Origin: a virus
DNA: 64,000 nucleotides
Virus record (IMG/VR): IMGVR_UViG_3300031576_000014
Location: 30,583-94,582 of that record
Direction: 5' to 3' (one strand)
Shown: positions 57,318 to 64,000 of the stretch, in pieces
How positions within the stretch are numbered: the first letter of the stretch is position 1
Layout of the letters: every line of letters starts with the position of its first letter
Notes under the pieces: model-generated
Seen by the model: only the letters and a program-made list of their open reading frames with translations
Told to the model about the DNA's origin: nothing
Database searches by the model: none
Position numbers and translations under genes: made by a program

Positions 57318-59015
57318 CTACACGAGCGTGGTGCGAGCCTTGTAGATGCGAGCGTTGTGCGTCATGTCGTGAGCGTTGTTCGCGTGCCCGCCAGCAGCGA
57401 TCGTGCCCGTGATGTTCGTCCAAGTCAGCGTGCGCGCGGCAGGAGCGACCGACCACGTGCCCGTCGCCGTGTCGAACGCCTCGACAGAGGAGCGCCCGCC
57501 AAGCATCGCGTTCGGCACCGCCGCTGCGCCCGCGATGTAAAGCTTCGTGCCGTCCGCATACGTGAATGTTGCGTCGTCCTCGCCCTGAACACCGACTGTC
57601 GTCGCGACAGCCGAAGCTCCCCAAAGACCAGAGAGCCCGTACAGGAAGCTCTGCTGACGAGCCGCCCCGAAAGACGCGACGATGATCCCGCCTATCGAGA
57701 GCCCGAGGGCCGGCCAGTCCATGTGCCCGCTGTCCTCGGTGAGGAACGATCCTGTGCGGACGACGAGAACAAAAGTTCCCTGAAACAAAGTTCCCGTCAC
57801 GGCTGCTGCGCCGTCGCCCTCGGCGACGAACGCCGGTTGCGTTCCGGTTCCCCGCACAAGGCACGCGTCGAACTGGTTGGCGTACGTGTTGCCCGCGTTC
57901 TGGCAAGAGAATTGGAAGCCAGTCGTCGAGGATGGCTCAATGTTCGTCGCGGTGAAGAACGCCCACGTGTTTGCCGTTCCCTTCCCCTCTGCCGAGAGGA
58001 TCAGCCTTCCGCCGCCCGCGTCTTTGTCGATCCAACGGCAGTTGGCGAAGACCAGCGAACATGCGGAGTGCAAGAGCTGGGACTCGGAGAAGGCCCCGCG
58101 TCCGAGGATCGACAGGTCTAGATCTTCGAACTGCACGGTAGGCTGGTTCGGGTAGAGGCCGCCGTTCGCCCGGACACGGATGAAGTCGACGTACAACACG
58201 CCCGGCGCGGTGAGGATCTCGTACGGGTCGGGCGCGGCCGGGGTCACGTACGTGTTGGCGAGCACGGGGAAGTTCGGGATGACCGGCTCGCTGACGCGGA
58301 TCGTCGTGGCGCCCGGGACCGTCGCGACGTAAAAGCGCGCGCCCGTGCGCGCGCCCGACGTGATGCGCACGCGCAGACCGAGATCGGTCGCGTCGAAGGC
58401 GGCGCCGGCGTCCGTCAGAAGCCACGGCGTGTTCGTCGAACGCACGCGCACCGTGACCGCCGAGAGGGCTCCAGTTTTCTTCTGGGTCATCGCGGGCCCG
58501 ATGATCCGGACCTTGACCTGCGTCGTCGGCACCCGCTGCTCGATGAAAATGTCTGCTCGCACCGGGTCGGCCTTCGGCGGAAGCGAGATGAACGCGACGA
58601 CCGTGCTCGCCGTGATCGGCTGCGCGCCGAGCCGGTAGAAAAGCTCCGCGTCCGTGAGCAGCGGCGTCCCGGCGGTCAGCCCGTCGTTGAGGTCGCTCGC
58701 GAGCTTCGTCGTGTTCAACCCGTCGACGAACCACGCCGGCTGCGCGCCCCAGCCCGGGTTCGGCGCGAGCTGGTCGCGGAAGGCTATGTCAGCCCCGAGA
58801 TCGACTCCCGGGATCTGCCCCTTGCGCTCCTTCGCGAGGGCGATCGCCGCCGTCGCCGCCGCGTCGCCGTAGACGAGCGGGAGCAGCCGCGCGCCCGCCT
58901 GCCGGAGCCGGGCGACGTCGTCCGTGACCTCGTCGACCGTGCGGCCCTTCCGGAACGTCGCGGTCCCGGAGGGGGTCGCGATCGTCACGTCGTTCTCGAG
59001 CACGTACTTGCCCAT
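57318..59015 (-). CDS. Large fibre- or tailspike-like virion protein
   Basis: A 565-residue protein. The N-terminal 100 residues (MGKYVLENDVTIATPSGTATF; DDVARLRQAGARLLPLVYG) look like an assembly domain. The centre is beta-rich with short repeats of Gly/Ala/Thr (SGARTGARFYVATVPGATTI; GGRLILSAEGKGTANTW) like a right-handed beta-helix. No enzyme residues are obvious. Its location with other receptor-type genes suggests a fibre or a head fibre. Confidence 0.5.
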   Translation of the reverse strand: MGKYVLENDVTIATPSGTATFRKGRTVDEVTDDVARLRQAGARLLPLVYGDAAATAAIALAKERKGQIPGVDLGADIAFRDQLAPNPGWGAQPAWFVDGLNTTKLASDLNDGLTAGTPLLTDAELFYRLGAQPITASTVVAFISLPPKADPVRADIFIEQRVPTTQVKVRIIGPAMTQKKTGALSAVTVRVRSTNTPWLLTDAGAAFDATDLGLRVRITSGARTGARFYVATVPGATTIRVSEPVIPNFPVLANTYVTPAAPDPYEILTAPGVLYVDFIRVRANGGLYPNQPTVQFEDLDLSILGRGAFSESQLLHSACSLVFANCRWIDKDAGGGRLILSAEGKGTANTWAFFTATNIEPSSTTGFQFSCQNAGNTYANQFDACLVRGTGTQPAFVAEGDGAAAVTGTLFQGTFVLVVRTGSFLTEDSGHMDWPALGLSIGGIIVASFGAARQQSFLYGLSGLWGASAVATTVGVQGEDDATFTYADGTKLYIAGAAAVPNAMLGGRSSVEAFDTATGTWSVAPAARTLTWTNITGTIAAGGHANNAHDMTHNARIYKARTTLV

Positions 59016-59059
59016 CGGCCCTCTTCTTGACCGATGGTTTCACGGGCGCGGGAGAAACG

Positions 59060-59542
59060 CTAGATCGGGAGCGTGGTCAGGTCGGCCGCCATGCCGAACG
59101 TGTAGACGCCGTTGGGCGCCACGCCCGGATCCTTGACGATGAGCATCGCCTCGATGCACCCCTGCGTCGGCGTCGCGAGATCCGCCTTGCGCATCTTGCT
59201 CGAGACGATCGCGACGACGTCGAAGAACGTGACCTGGTCGACGAGGAGGTTGCCCGCCATCGCGGTGCCCTGTTTGTACCAGTGATCCGTCTCATGATCG
59301 TAAAGCCAGAGCTGGGCGTTCAAGGAGATCGGCGCCACAGCATCGGTCATGTACGTGACGGCTACCCGGTGAGCCGGCCATCCCTGGTCGGAGAAGTACG
59401 GCGCGATGAGCACGTTGTCGACCGTGTCCGCCGGCTTCGGGACGCCGCCCGGGAAGTTCGCCGGCGTCGGGTCGAGCGTGTCGAAGAACGGAGGAGGCGC
59501 GACGCCTCCCTTTCTCCGCTGGAAAACCTTGGTCATCTTCAT
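59060..59542 (-). CDS. Virion-type hypothetical protein
   Basis: A 160-residue protein (MKMTKVFQRRKGG, then APYFSDQGWPAHRVAVTYM, NAQLWLYDHETDHWYKQG). The beta-rich middle resembles small fibre-head or collar proteins. No family recognised. Confidence 0.45.
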   Translation of the reverse strand: MKMTKVFQRRKGGVAPPPFFDTLDPTPANFPGGVPKPADTVDNVLIAPYFSDQGWPAHRVAVTYMTDAVAPISLNAQLWLYDHETDHWYKQGTAMAGNLLVDQVTFFDVVAIVSSKMRKADLATPTQGCIEAMLIVKDPGVAPNGVYTFGMAADLTTLPI

Positions 59543-59558
59543 CGCGGTACGTCTCCTC

Positions 59559-60191
59559 CTAGAGCCCGGTGTGCGCGATCGAGGCGGCGAGCCAGACGAC
59601 GCGCACGTCAGGCATCATGCCGTAGAGCGCGAAGTCGTAGAAACCCGCGCCCTGCGGATGGATCGTGCCCTCGCCGCCGACCGTCCAACCACAGCGCTCG
59701 TCGGGCTTGCCGAGCGCGTCGAACGAGACCGGCTGCGTCTCCTTCGACGCCTGGACGGGCGACTGCCACCCGTGGTGCTGCGACTGCATGCCGATCAGGC
59801 GAACGAACCCCGTCGTGAAGAGCGTCCCGGCCTTCGCCGCCTCGAGCTTCAGCTCCTTCGGCACCAGGCGGGCCGCCCAGTAGATGCGCTTGTGCGTCAG
59901 CTCGACCCAGATCGTCAGGGGGCAGCACATGGTCGGCGTCTGGTAGTCGAGCGGCCAGCCCGCCCCCCAGGCGCGCTTCGCAAAGCCGCCGACGCCGCTC
60001 TTCTTGAAGAGTCTCGGGTCGCACGGGAGAGCCGCGCCCCCGCGCGCGTTGACGACCGCCGCGCGCTGCGCGTCGACGAGGGAGCCTTCCCAGAACTCGC
60101 CGTCCGGGTCCGCGACGACGACGAAGTCGCGGTCGACGGTGCGCCCGCTCCAAGGGTGCTGCGCGTGCCTCTGAAGTTCCGCTGCCTGCAT
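59559..60191 (-). CDS. Virion-type hypothetical protein
   Basis: A 210-residue protein with ordered stretches (RDFVVVADPDGEFWEGSLVDA; KRIYWAARLVPKELKLEAAK; GFYDFALYGMMPDVRVVWLA). ATG at 60189-60191 is preferred; a Met 12 codons upstream would overlap the transglycosylase-like gene. Function unknown. Confidence 0.45.
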   Translation of the reverse strand: MQAAELQRHAQHPWSGRTVDRDFVVVADPDGEFWEGSLVDAQRAAVVNARGGAALPCDPRLFKKSGVGGFAKRAWGAGWPLDYQTPTMCCPLTIWVELTHKRIYWAARLVPKELKLEAAKAGTLFTTGFVRLIGMQSQHHGWQSPVQASKETQPVSFDALGKPDERCGWTVGGEGTIHPQGAGFYDFALYGMMPDVRVVWLAASIAHTGL

Positions 60192-60207
60192 GATGTGTGC
60201 GCCTCGC

Positions 60208-60861
60208 TCAGAGAACCTTATCATCCGCGGACGGGGGCACGAAGGGGTGTTCCTTCCACCAGTCCCTGGCGAGCTTCTCCCGCTCCCACGCGAGCCGGCA
60301 CCCGTGGTCCCCATCCTTCTTCTCGTCGTAGCGCTCCCCTGAGTAGCCGCAGAGCGTCTTCGTCGCGTGGAACGACGAGCGCGCGATGTGGAGCGCCGTC
60401 CGCGCGGCGAGCTTCCGGTCGGCGAGGAGATCGTCGCCCGTGATCGCCGGACCCGTGCCACCCATCGACGTGTAGAAGTCCCCGGTGAGCCACAACCCTT
60501 TACCAGGCTGGATCTGCCAGAACGTGAACGCGTGGCCCCCGTCGCACGTCATGCCTGCCGCGGCCAGGAGCCGAAGCGCTTCCTTCAGTTCCGGATGCTT
60601 GCCGTTGCACGTGCCGTCGCCGATCGAGGGCCAGAAGGAGCTTTCCTTGTACGCGAGCGCGACGAGCAGGAGCGCCGTCTTCGCGCGGTCCGCGCCCGCG
60701 GTGGTCGGTGCGAAGAGCGGCTTCTCCGTCTCCTCAAGGACGACCTCCGCAACGTCGCGCGCGGTCCCCTCGTAATGAGAGACGTCCTTTCCCGGCATGA
60801 ACACGGCCGGCGACCAGGCGAGCATCGCGGCGACCAAGTACTTCGTGAGCGCTTCGAGCAT
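60208..60861 (-). CDS. Lytic transglycosylase-like lysis or virion enzyme
   Basis: A 217-residue protein with an N-terminal hydrophobic segment (TKYLVAAMLAWSPAVFM, 6-22). Residues 66-80 (LVALAYKESSFWPSI) fit the SLT motif I, where Glu73 would be catalytic, and GHAFTFWQIQPG (109-120) matches motif II. It could cleave peptidoglycan during entry or lysis. The GH25 muramidase lies two genes upstream. Confidence 0.62.
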   Translation of the reverse strand: MLEALTKYLVAAMLAWSPAVFMPGKDVSHYEGTARDVAEVVLEETEKPLFAPTTAGADRAKTALLLVALAYKESSFWPSIGDGTCNGKHPELKEALRLLAAAGMTCDGGHAFTFWQIQPGKGLWLTGDFYTSMGGTGPAITGDDLLADRKLAARTALHIARSSFHATKTLCGYSGERYDEKKDGDHGCRLAWEREKLARDWWKEHPFVPPSADDKVL

Positions 60862-60886
60862 GGCGTTCTCCGCGAGCCGTCCCTGT

Positions 60887-61288
60887 CTAGCGCGTCGAGC
60901 GCGGGATGTCGAAAGCCTCGCGACGCTTCCGCTCGAGCTGCGTCGCGACGACGAAGACATCGACGTCGCCCGCGAACGATGAGAACGTCGCCCAGTAGCT
61001 GTCGAACAGCTCCGTGTTCGCCATCTCGGGAACGAACCTGGCCATGCGCACCGCGCGCGGGGTTGCAAGATGGAAAGCGACCTCCTCCCTCGTGACGTAC
61101 GCGCGCAAACGACGCGCCGGACCAGGGATGATCGCGTCGCCCTCCGCGTGGACGTCCGCCGCCAAGACCGGGATGTAGGACCGCGCCTGCGCAATCACCC
61201 GGTCGAGGTCGAACACCGGAAACGGGTCCAAGTACTCCCCGATCCGCGCCGCCGGCATGCGGTACGGGTTCGACAATTGCCCGCTCAC
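60887..61288 (-). CDS. Hypothetical protein in the lysis cluster
   Basis: A 133-residue protein with GTG at 61286-61288 overlapping the muramidase stop as GTGA. It has ordered strands (FDLDRVIAQARSYIPVLAADV; TELFDSYWATFSSFAGDVDVFVV) and no membrane segment. Function unknown. Confidence 0.5.
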   Translation of the reverse strand: MSGQLSNPYRMPAARIGEYLDPFPVFDLDRVIAQARSYIPVLAADVHAEGDAIIPGPARRLRAYVTREEVAFHLATPRAVRMARFVPEMANTELFDSYWATFSSFAGDVDVFVVATQLERKRREAFDIPRSTR

Positions 61289-62013
61289 GTCACGCCCCCG
61301 TCGCCACGAACGGAGTTCGGGTCGAATCTCCCAGAGGAAAGCCACTCGAGATCCTCTACCTCGCCGGCGAACCAATCGAGGTCGACCTTGCCGGTCACGC
61401 CCGGGCAGATCCCGATCGGGCCGCCCTGCATCGACGCGGCCCACTGCCAGAAGGTCCAGCGCGTCCAGGGCGCGGGCACGACCGGCTCCGGCGCGTCCGT
61501 GTAATGCGCGATCGCCAGCGGGTAGCGAACGATCGCCTGCGCGCCCGCCGACCCCGGCCCACCGAGATCCTTGACCAGCTCCGCGAGGAAGCCGACGTAC
61601 GAGTAGAGGAGGATCCCGCAGCCGCGCTCCGCGAGGTAAAAGCGTTCCCAGGCCCCGACGAAGTCGACCACCTGGTGCGCCGACATGTTCTTCCCGCGCG
61701 ACTCCATGTCGTAGACTGGTGCGTACGGGAGCTTGCCGAGGACGGGCTCCGTCGCGCGCAGGAACTTCTCGACGTCGTCGCGCGCGTCCTCGTCCGGGCG
61801 CCCGAACGTGTAGGCGAACTGCTTCAGCGGCGTGCGCGACGCGCGCTCGACGAACGCGCGGAACTGCGGGTCTTCGTACGTCTCCGCCTCCGTCGCCTTG
61901 TGCCAGACGAACCGCTTGCCACCCTCCGCGTAAGCCTTCCCGAAGTCGACGTCGTCGAGGCTCGACGCGAGGTTGTCGTTCGCGACGGAGATGTCGAACC
62001 CCGGCGTTCTCAT
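61285..62013 (-). CDS. GH25 muramidase (endolysin)
   Basis: A 242-residue glycosyl hydrolase family 25 lysozyme that should hydrolyse peptidoglycan at lysis. Typical elements are the N-terminal GFDISV (Asp7), RFVWHKATEAETYEDPQF, the catalytic DxE in PVYDMES (Asp102, Glu104), GILLYSYVGF, and the C-terminal TFWQWAAS...GKVDLDWFAG. There is no cell-wall-binding domain and no signal peptide, so it would need a holin; the small membrane protein encoded just upstream could supply this. ATG at 62011-62013 overlaps that gene as ATGA. Confidence 0.85.
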   Translation of the reverse strand: MRTPGFDISVANDNLASSLDDVDFGKAYAEGGKRFVWHKATEAETYEDPQFRAFVERASRTPLKQFAYTFGRPDEDARDDVEKFLRATEPVLGKLPYAPVYDMESRGKNMSAHQVVDFVGAWERFYLAERGCGILLYSYVGFLAELVKDLGGPGSAGAQAIVRYPLAIAHYTDAPEPVVPAPWTRWTFWQWAASMQGGPIGICPGVTGKVDLDWFAGEVEDLEWLSSGRFDPNSVRGDGGVT

Positions 62014-62171
62014 CGATGGTTTCCCGAAATGCACCGGCTCAACCTTCGCACCATGCGCTCTACGCCAGCGGCGAGGACGCAGAACGTGTAGGGGTTCATC
62101 ATCACGAACATTGCACCAAGAACAGCCGGGCGTTCGGACATATCGATCGTTTTGCGCTGGCGGCTAGTCAT
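62010..62171 (-). CDS. Small single-span membrane protein, putative holin
   Basis: A 53-residue gene coupled to the muramidase by an ATGA overlap. After a polar start (MTSRQRKTIDMSERP) comes one hydrophobic stretch of about 20 residues (AVLGAMFVMMNPYTFCVLAA) and a basic tail (RMVRRLSRCISGNHR). Size, single helix, tail charge and the coupled endolysin fit a small holin or antiholin. Confidence 0.5.
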   Translation of the reverse strand: MTSRQRKTIDMSERPAVLGAMFVMMNPYTFCVLAAGVERMVRRLSRCISGNHR

Positions 62172-62192
62172 GGTGCGTGCGTGGTTCTACCT

Positions 62193-62567
62193 CTAACAAC
62201 GCACCGTGCCGCAAGCGCGAGCGGCTTCGACGCTCTTCGCCTCCTGCACGCACGCAGGCTCGAGCGAGAACCTGCCCGTGACCTCCGCGTCCGCGCAGAC
62301 GCGGTAGCAAGTCTTCCCCCCGTCTGGCCTAGACGCCTCCGGGCACCCGAGCCGCGCAAGCGCCGCGCACGCGCGCGAGCACGCGGGGAAGCGCGCGACC
62401 TCCGCCGGGGGATCGTCGGGGTCTGCGTCGCCGAAGACGATCGGAGCCGGCCCCGCGTCAACCTGAGCTTGACCCGGATCCTTCGGCTCCGGCGGCGGGC
62501 ACCCGATCGCGAACAAGCTTGCGCACGCGAGAACCAAAGAAATACCGGCTGGAAGGTGGCTTCTCAT
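62193..62567 (-). CDS. Cysteine-rich lipoprotein
   Basis: A 124-residue protein with an N-terminal signal (MRSHLPAGISLVLACASL) and lipobox FAIGC, so Cys23 should be lipidated and the protein anchored in a membrane. The mature part is acidic and carries eight more Cys (ACSRACAAL, LGCPEA, CYRVCADAE, AACVQ..., CGTVRC), likely disulfide-bonded in the periplasm. It may act as an outer spanin or exclusion factor; neither is proven. Its style resembles myxobacterial lipoproteins. Confidence 0.62.
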   Translation of the reverse strand: MRSHLPAGISLVLACASLFAIGCPPPEPKDPGQAQVDAGPAPIVFGDADPDDPPAEVARFPACSRACAALARLGCPEASRPDGGKTCYRVCADAEVTGRFSLEPACVQEAKSVEAARACGTVRC

Positions 62568-62670
62568 TTCTCTCCTCCGGGTCCCTGTTGCACGTGTGGA
62601 TGAACCGATAGTTCCTGCCGCAGTCGCGCTTGCACCGACAAGCCTCGCAGCGCTTCTTCGGCGTCTTCAT
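62458..62670 (-). CDS. Small Cys-rich protein overlapping the lipoprotein gene
   Basis: A 70-residue frame with ATG at 62668-62670 overlapping the papain-like gene stop as ATGA. The first 35 residues (MKTPKKRCEACRCKRDCGRN... FIHTC) have a zinc-finger-like Cys pattern. The C-terminal half overlaps the lipoprotein gene in another frame for 110 bases and looks less constrained. Confidence 0.45.
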   Translation of the reverse strand: MKTPKKRCEACRCKRDCGRNYRFIHTCNRDPEERNEKPPSSRYFFGSRVRKLVRDRVPAAGAEGSGSSSG

Positions 62671-63515
62671 GCCGCGGAGCATTCCACCGCGCAGAAGTCC
62701 GCGGCGAACGGATCGTTGAGGTACCCCGCCGAGCACCTGTAAAGGCCGCCCTCTCCCCAAGTCGTGCCCCAGGAGTTCAGGCAGACGAAGACGAGGCCCG
62801 ACGGCGCCGTTGTGTAGCCGAGGATCAGCGTCATGTGCCCGCCGAGCCTGGGCACGGACCCCGGCGAGTCGAGCACCTCCCCTGCCTTGTAGTCCTCGAA
62901 CGACTTCGCGACCTGCGTCCCGAACGGCACCGGATGGTTCTGGACAAGCTGGTTGCAGACGTCCTCGATCCGCTGCTGGCCCGTCGAGCGGATCTTCGAG
63001 AGGAGCGCCACGCGCCCCGCGCTCGCGTTCTGCTGCGCGTCCCAGGGAAGCTCCTCGTTGATCTTCGCTTCGTCGAACGGCCAGACATCCTCGGAGGGGA
63101 CGCCGAACTGCGAGAGCGCGTGGTAGGCGTCCGCTGGGTAGCTCCCGTCGTCCTGGAGCTTCGACTTCTTCGTCTGCTTCTCAAGCATCCGGGCGAAGGC
63201 GTAGACGCCGAGCGGGGAAGGTTCCGGGAGCGTCTTGCCGAGGAAACGCAGCCGGACGTCGACGCCGCTTGCGCACGCGTGCCCGACGCACGAGGAGGTC
63301 CCTCCCTGGTCGCGCACCCGGCGCACGAGCCCGACAAGAGAGAGCGACTCCGTCGGCAGGTTCCGGGGCGCCCCGAAGCGAGCCCTCGCGTTTGCGTAAA
63401 GCTGGTCGCGCGGCGCGTCGTCCGCCTTCCAGCCGAAGCGCGTCTTCGGCTGGTGCGTGGTCGGCGCTGACGACCTCTTCGGCTGCGGAGGCGGATCGCT
63501 GTCGACGTCGGTCAT
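62667..63515 (-). CDS. Papain-like (C1A) cysteine peptidase
   Basis: A 282-residue protein with the full C1 catalytic layout: Gln70 of the oxyanion hole in VRDQGGTSSCVGHA with nucleophile Cys76, His227 in GGHMTLILGY, and Asn247 in LNSWGTTWGEGGLYR. No signal peptide is seen; the first 45 residues are Pro/Lys-rich. C1A peptidases are uncommon in tailed phages. It may process virion proteins, act on host surface layers, or be injected. ATG at 63513-63515; palindrome copy 7 begins 49 bases upstream. Confidence 0.82.
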   Translation of the reverse strand: MTDVDSDPPPQPKRSSAPTTHQPKTRFGWKADDAPRDQLYANARARFGAPRNLPTESLSLVGLVRRVRDQGGTSSCVGHACASGVDVRLRFLGKTLPEPSPLGVYAFARMLEKQTKKSKLQDDGSYPADAYHALSQFGVPSEDVWPFDEAKINEELPWDAQQNASAGRVALLSKIRSTGQQRIEDVCNQLVQNHPVPFGTQVAKSFEDYKAGEVLDSPGSVPRLGGHMTLILGYTTAPSGLVFVCLNSWGTTWGEGGLYRCSAGYLNDPFAADFCAVECSAA

Positions 63516-63563
63516 GCGCGGAGCGTACGACGAAACCTTCCGCGCGTCAGCGGGAGGGCGCCC

Positions 63564-63583
63564 ACGTAAACCGCGGTTTACGT
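63564..63583. repeat. 20-bp perfect palindrome, copy 7
   Basis: Identical copy upstream of the papain-like gene, flanked by GCCC and GGTGGGC. The base run 63584-63690 holds at most a 31-codon frame from TTG that ends in the palindrome's TAA; it is not annotated as a gene. Confidence 0.95.
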
Positions 63584-63690
63584 GGTGGGCGAGATCGGGC
63601 AGCGCGCGCACGGCACGCCCTCCCGTCCTTTCAGGTCGACGCGCACCCACGCACGCCGCTTCCCTACGCCCGCCAATGACCGCGCGTCAT

Positions 63691-64000
63691 CTACTTGCGG
63701 AACCCCTTCTCGCGCGCTGCCCGGACGATCTGCTCGCGGAACCACTGCGACATCGTCTTGTTCTCCGACGACGCGATCCGCAGAAGCAGCGCATGGTCCC
63801 CGCGCGGGACCAGGAACCCGACCTGCTGCACGTCCATCACCTCGCCGCCGATCTCGACAGGCCTCGTCCTCGGCTCTTTCCCGTTCGCGCGCGCGCCCTT
63901 CGGCGGCGGGAGCATCTCCCACTTCGCGCCGCACTCGTCGCACTGGAAGACCCCCGTCCTCGTCTCGTCCTCGACGCGCAGGATCGGCCTGTCCGCGTAC
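63691..64000 (-). CDS. Partial hypothetical protein with zinc pair, 3' end
   Basis: The visible 102 residues run in from the right edge. CDECGAKWEMLPP supplies a CxxC pair (one half of a ribbon, the rest probably beyond the edge), followed by a basic linker (KGARANGKEPRTRP) and an ordered C-terminal part (VGFLVPRGDHALLLRIASSE; TMSQWFREQIVRAAREKG). An internal ATG at 63913-63915 could be a shorter start, but the frame and the zinc motif continue upstream. Function unknown. Confidence 0.55.
   Translation of the reverse strand, partial: YADRPILRVEDETRTGVFQCDECGAKWEMLPPPKGARANGKEPRTRPVEIGGEVMDVQQVGFLVPRGDHALLLRIASSENKTMSQWFREQIVRAAREKGFRK

Noticed and set aside
54359-57412. Plus-strand open frame of over 1000 codons opposite portal and neighbours
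   Set aside because: Composition is shadow-like and crosses several real genes and gaps; no motif or ribosome binding site.
11772-63583. Reading the 20-bp palindromes as rho-independent terminators
   Set aside because: None is followed by a T tract on either strand, and most lie just before gene starts rather than after gene ends.
11772-63583. Reading the seven palindromes as CRISPR repeats
   Set aside because: Copies are kilobases apart with no spacer-sized arrays.
63584-63690. 31-codon frame from a TTG before palindrome copy 7
   Set aside because: Protein-like in part, but weak start, no ribosome binding site, and its stop lies in the palindrome; too little support.

Overview
This window is part of a large, very GC-rich (about 70% by eye) double-stranded DNA phage with a contractile tail (myovirus type). 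Tail sheath, tail tube, tape measure, baseplate J-like, hub and spike-like proteins, portal, scaffold and major capsid genes are all recognisable. No terminase, integrase, tRNA, rRNA or CRISPR array was seen. Genes run off both edges, so this is a fragment of a longer genome. A lipobox lipoprotein and muralytic enzymes point to a Gram-negative host; the cysteine-rich lipoprotein is reminiscent of myxobacteria, but that is inference.

Nearly every gene is on the minus strand, read from high to low coordinates. Neighbours are usually joined by ATGA, GTGA or TTGA start/stop overlaps. Region 1-21.2 kb is the replication, recombination and expression module. In transcription order it holds an intein-split DECH-box helicase, small genes including a RyR-domain protein, a DnaB-like helicase, a free-standing DnaA domain IV-like protein, a CHC2/TOPRIM primase, an HTH protein, a sigma-like factor, a zinc-ribbon DNA-binding candidate, family B DNA polymerase, SSB-like protein, an HNH endonuclease, RecA-like recombinase, an adenine methyltransferase, SbcD/SbcC-like proteins and a RuvC-like resolvase.

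Region 21.3-64 kb is the virion and lysis module. From the right it holds a papain-like peptidase, lipoprotein, small membrane protein, GH25 muramidase, transglycosylase-like protein, fibre-like proteins, portal, an intein-containing MuF-type head protein, minor virion proteins, scaffold, capsid, connectors, sheath, tube, frameshifted tail chaperones, tape measure, baseplate genes and holin-like proteins. A four-gene cassette at 30.2-32.5 kb sits behind three copies of a 22-bp operator-like dyad.

Plus-strand genes occur only as islands in the structural module: thyX (27.9-29.0 kb), a nonsense-interrupted gene (48.2-48.5 kb), a frame-disrupted locus (52.0-52.5 kb), and a homing-endonuclease-like gene (52.8-53.6 kb) lying entirely antisense inside an intein coding sequence. 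The last is the most unusual arrangement here. The second unusual theme is a perfect 20-bp palindrome, ACGTAAACCGCGGTTTACGT, in seven copies. Six lie upstream of genes in both modules and one lies inside the helicase coding sequence, suggesting a phage-wide regulon or DNA-organising site. Other recoding signals are a T TTT TTA slippery site in the tail chaperone genes and an SSB-type DDIPF tail encoded one frame beyond an A7 run.
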